From: Campylobacter gracilis
GTDB taxonomy: Bacteria; Campylobacterota; Campylobacteria; Campylobacterales; Campylobacteraceae
DNA: 14,332 nt
NCBI RefSeq assembly: GCF_018374135.1
Contig: NZ_JAHAFS010000025.1
Location: 1-14,332 of the forward strand
Reading direction: 5' to 3'
Shown: positions 13,598 to 14,332 of the stretch, one piece after another
Numbering within the stretch: the stretch's first letter is position 1
Layout: the number at the start of each line of letters is the position of its first letter
The notes under the pieces: model-generated
The model's input: only the letters and a program-made list of their open reading frames with translations
Told to the model about the DNA's origin: nothing
The model's database searches: none
Program-made: the position numbers and the translations under genes

Positions 13598-13832
13598 CTT
13601 TGGCTTTGACGGTAATTTTATAATTGATCGGATCTTTTGCTTTGTAGCCGATGATGACGGTCTTTATGGCGTTTATCATTTTGCCGTCCTTGCCGATGAG
13701 TTTGCCTGTATCGGCCTTGTCGGCATAGACGATGATCTCGGTAAAGTTTTCACCGACCCGCTTTTGCGTAGAAACGGACTGCGGGTAGTCGGCGATCAAC
13801 TTTGCGTATTCTTTTATAAAATTTTCTACCAT
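13590..13832 (-). CDS. khpA: KH-domain RNA-binding protein KhpA
   Basis: An 80-residue single KH-domain protein with the GXXG loop GKDG at residues 47-50 (KLIGKDGKMINAIKTVI), intact for RNA binding. KhpA often pairs with KhpB/Jag as a small RNA chaperone in many bacteria. The position between rpsP and rimM is typical. It starts 1 nt after the rpsP stop and overlaps rimM by 8 nt. Confidence 0.95.
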   Translation of the reverse strand: MVENFIKEYAKLIADYPQSVSTQKRVGENFTEIIVYADKADTGKLIGKDGKMINAIKTVIIGYKAKDPINYKITVKAKDA

Positions 13833-13833
13833 T

Positions 13834-14064
13834 TTATTTGCTTGTGATTTGAGCGACCCTATCGCTTAACTTCGCGCCTACGCTCTTCCAGTATGCCAAA
13901 CGCTCCGCGTCGAATTTGATATTATCGCTCTGCTTTAACGGGTTATAAAAGCCGATCGTCTCGATAAAGCCGCCGTCGCGTCTTTTCCTACTATCCGTTA
14001 CCACGATGCGGTAAAAAGGCTGCTTCTTTCTTCCGATTCTTGTAAGCCTAACAACTGTTGCCAT
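13834..14064 (-). CDS. rpsP: 30S ribosomal protein S16
   Basis: A 76-residue S16 protein, recognisable from VVRLTRIGRKKQPFYRIVV and GGFIETIGFYNPL. S16 is a primary assembly protein of the 30S body. The ribosome-binding site AAGGAG (14075-14070) is 5 nt before the ATG. The leader upstream, between ffh and this gene, contains interleaved inverted repeats that could regulate it. It heads the rpsP-khpA-rimM-trmD-rplS string. Confidence 0.98.
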   Translation of the reverse strand: MATVVRLTRIGRKKQPFYRIVVTDSRKRRDGGFIETIGFYNPLKQSDNIKFDAERLAYWKSVGAKLSDRVAQITSK

Positions 14065-14084
14065 TTTTTCTCCTTAAATTTTTG

Positions 14085-14153
14085 TAAGTTTTAGAACTTG
14101 CAGATGGCTAAAACTTAAACATCTGCAAACTCTACCGAGAGGCTATCTCGGTA
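14085..14153 (-). promoter_or_regulatory. Structured rpsP leader: hairpin plus interleaved repeats
   Basis: Three inverted repeats fill the ffh-rpsP spacer. TACCGAGA (14133-14140)/TCTCGGTA (14146-14153) forms an 8-bp hairpin whose loop holds the ffh stop. TTGCAGATG (14098-14106)/CATCTGCAA (14120-14128) and TAAGTTTTAG (14085-14094)/CTAAAACTTA (14108-14117) interleave, so the RNA could form a pseudoknot or two alternative stems. The second ends 9 nt before the rpsP ribosome-binding site. No T-run is present, so these are not ordinary terminators. Confidence 0.6.
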
Positions 14154-14332
14154 AATTTTGCCTTTGAGCGATCGAGGCAAGCCCCTGCATGCCGCCCTTG
14201 CCCGAAAATTTCTTCGCAAGCTTCGAAGCGCCCGCGAACTGCTTCAAAAAGCGGTTCACCTCCACTTGCGAAAGCCCCGCGCCGGCAGCAAGTCTGCGCT
14301 TACGCGAATTATTTAGCAGATCGGGATTTTCG
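14143..14332 (-). CDS. ffh: Signal recognition particle protein Ffh, C-terminal end (cut by window edge)
   Basis: The last 62 codons of ffh. The M-domain end is clear: NPDLLNNSRKRRLAAGAGLS followed by VNRFLKQFAGASKLAKKF and a glycine-rich tail GKGGMQGLASIAQ, ending in TAG at 14143. This part binds 4.5S RNA and signal sequences during co-translational targeting. The gene continues beyond the right edge. Its stop codon lies in the loop of a hairpin, and rpsP begins 78 nt downstream, so the two may be cotranscribed. Confidence 0.95.
   Translation of the reverse strand, partial: ENPDLLNNSRKRRLAAGAGLSQVEVNRFLKQFAGASKLAKKFSGKGGMQGLASIAQRQNLPR

Overview
The window joins part of a filamentous-phage (inovirus) prophage to ordinary chromosome of an epsilonproteobacterium. 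The host is most likely a Campylobacter of the moderate-GC oral group (C. gracilis, C. showae, C. rectus or C. curvus type). The reasons are the gene order ffh-rpsP-khpA-rimM-trmD-rplS, the AAATTT-rich spacers, the extended -10 style of promoter (TTTTGCTATAAT), and a Zot-type phage protein of the sort known from Campylobacter prophages. The species cannot be fixed from sequence alone.

Region 1 (1 to about 6495) is the prophage. A leftward block runs from 4750 off the left edge in a recognisable inovirus order: a putative ssDNA-binding protein, the major coat protein with its signal peptide, a hairpin terminator, three small membrane proteins in the pVII/pIX position, a structured non-coding stretch with two strong hairpins, a pIII-like adsorption protein with a Gly/Pro/Asp linker, a pVI-like membrane protein, the Zot/pI assembly ATPase, and the start of a pIV-like secretin cut by the window edge. 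Most junctions overlap or are nearly contiguous (TAATG, ATGA, 1-nt gaps), so the block is translationally coupled. Rightward from a clear promoter run a small HTH-like regulator and an exported protein of unknown function. Three or four copies of a repeat beginning GGAATTATTGCAAA lie at and after this promoter and look like operators. A leftward hicAB toxin-antitoxin pair closes the element, followed by what looks like the 3' end of a tRNA-Ser gene, the probable right attachment site. No replication initiator or integrase is visible; both may lie beyond the left edge.

Region 2 (about 6496 to 11721) is host DNA: a lipoprotein of unknown function, a spacer with a strong hairpin, and a two-gene operon for an atypical 2-hydroxyacyl-CoA dehydratase activase (two ATPase modules plus a cysteine-rich DUF2229-type part) and its dehydratase-like partner, joined by TAATG. 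Together they look like a split form of the roughly 1,400-residue single-chain family.

Region 3 (11722 to 14332) is the conserved leftward ribosome/tRNA-modification operon: the end of ffh, then rpsP, khpA, rimM, trmD and rplS, tightly packed, with a possible terminator after rplS. The ffh-rpsP spacer holds a hairpin over the ffh stop codon and two interleaved inverted repeats just upstream of the rpsP ribosome-binding site, a candidate regulatory leader.
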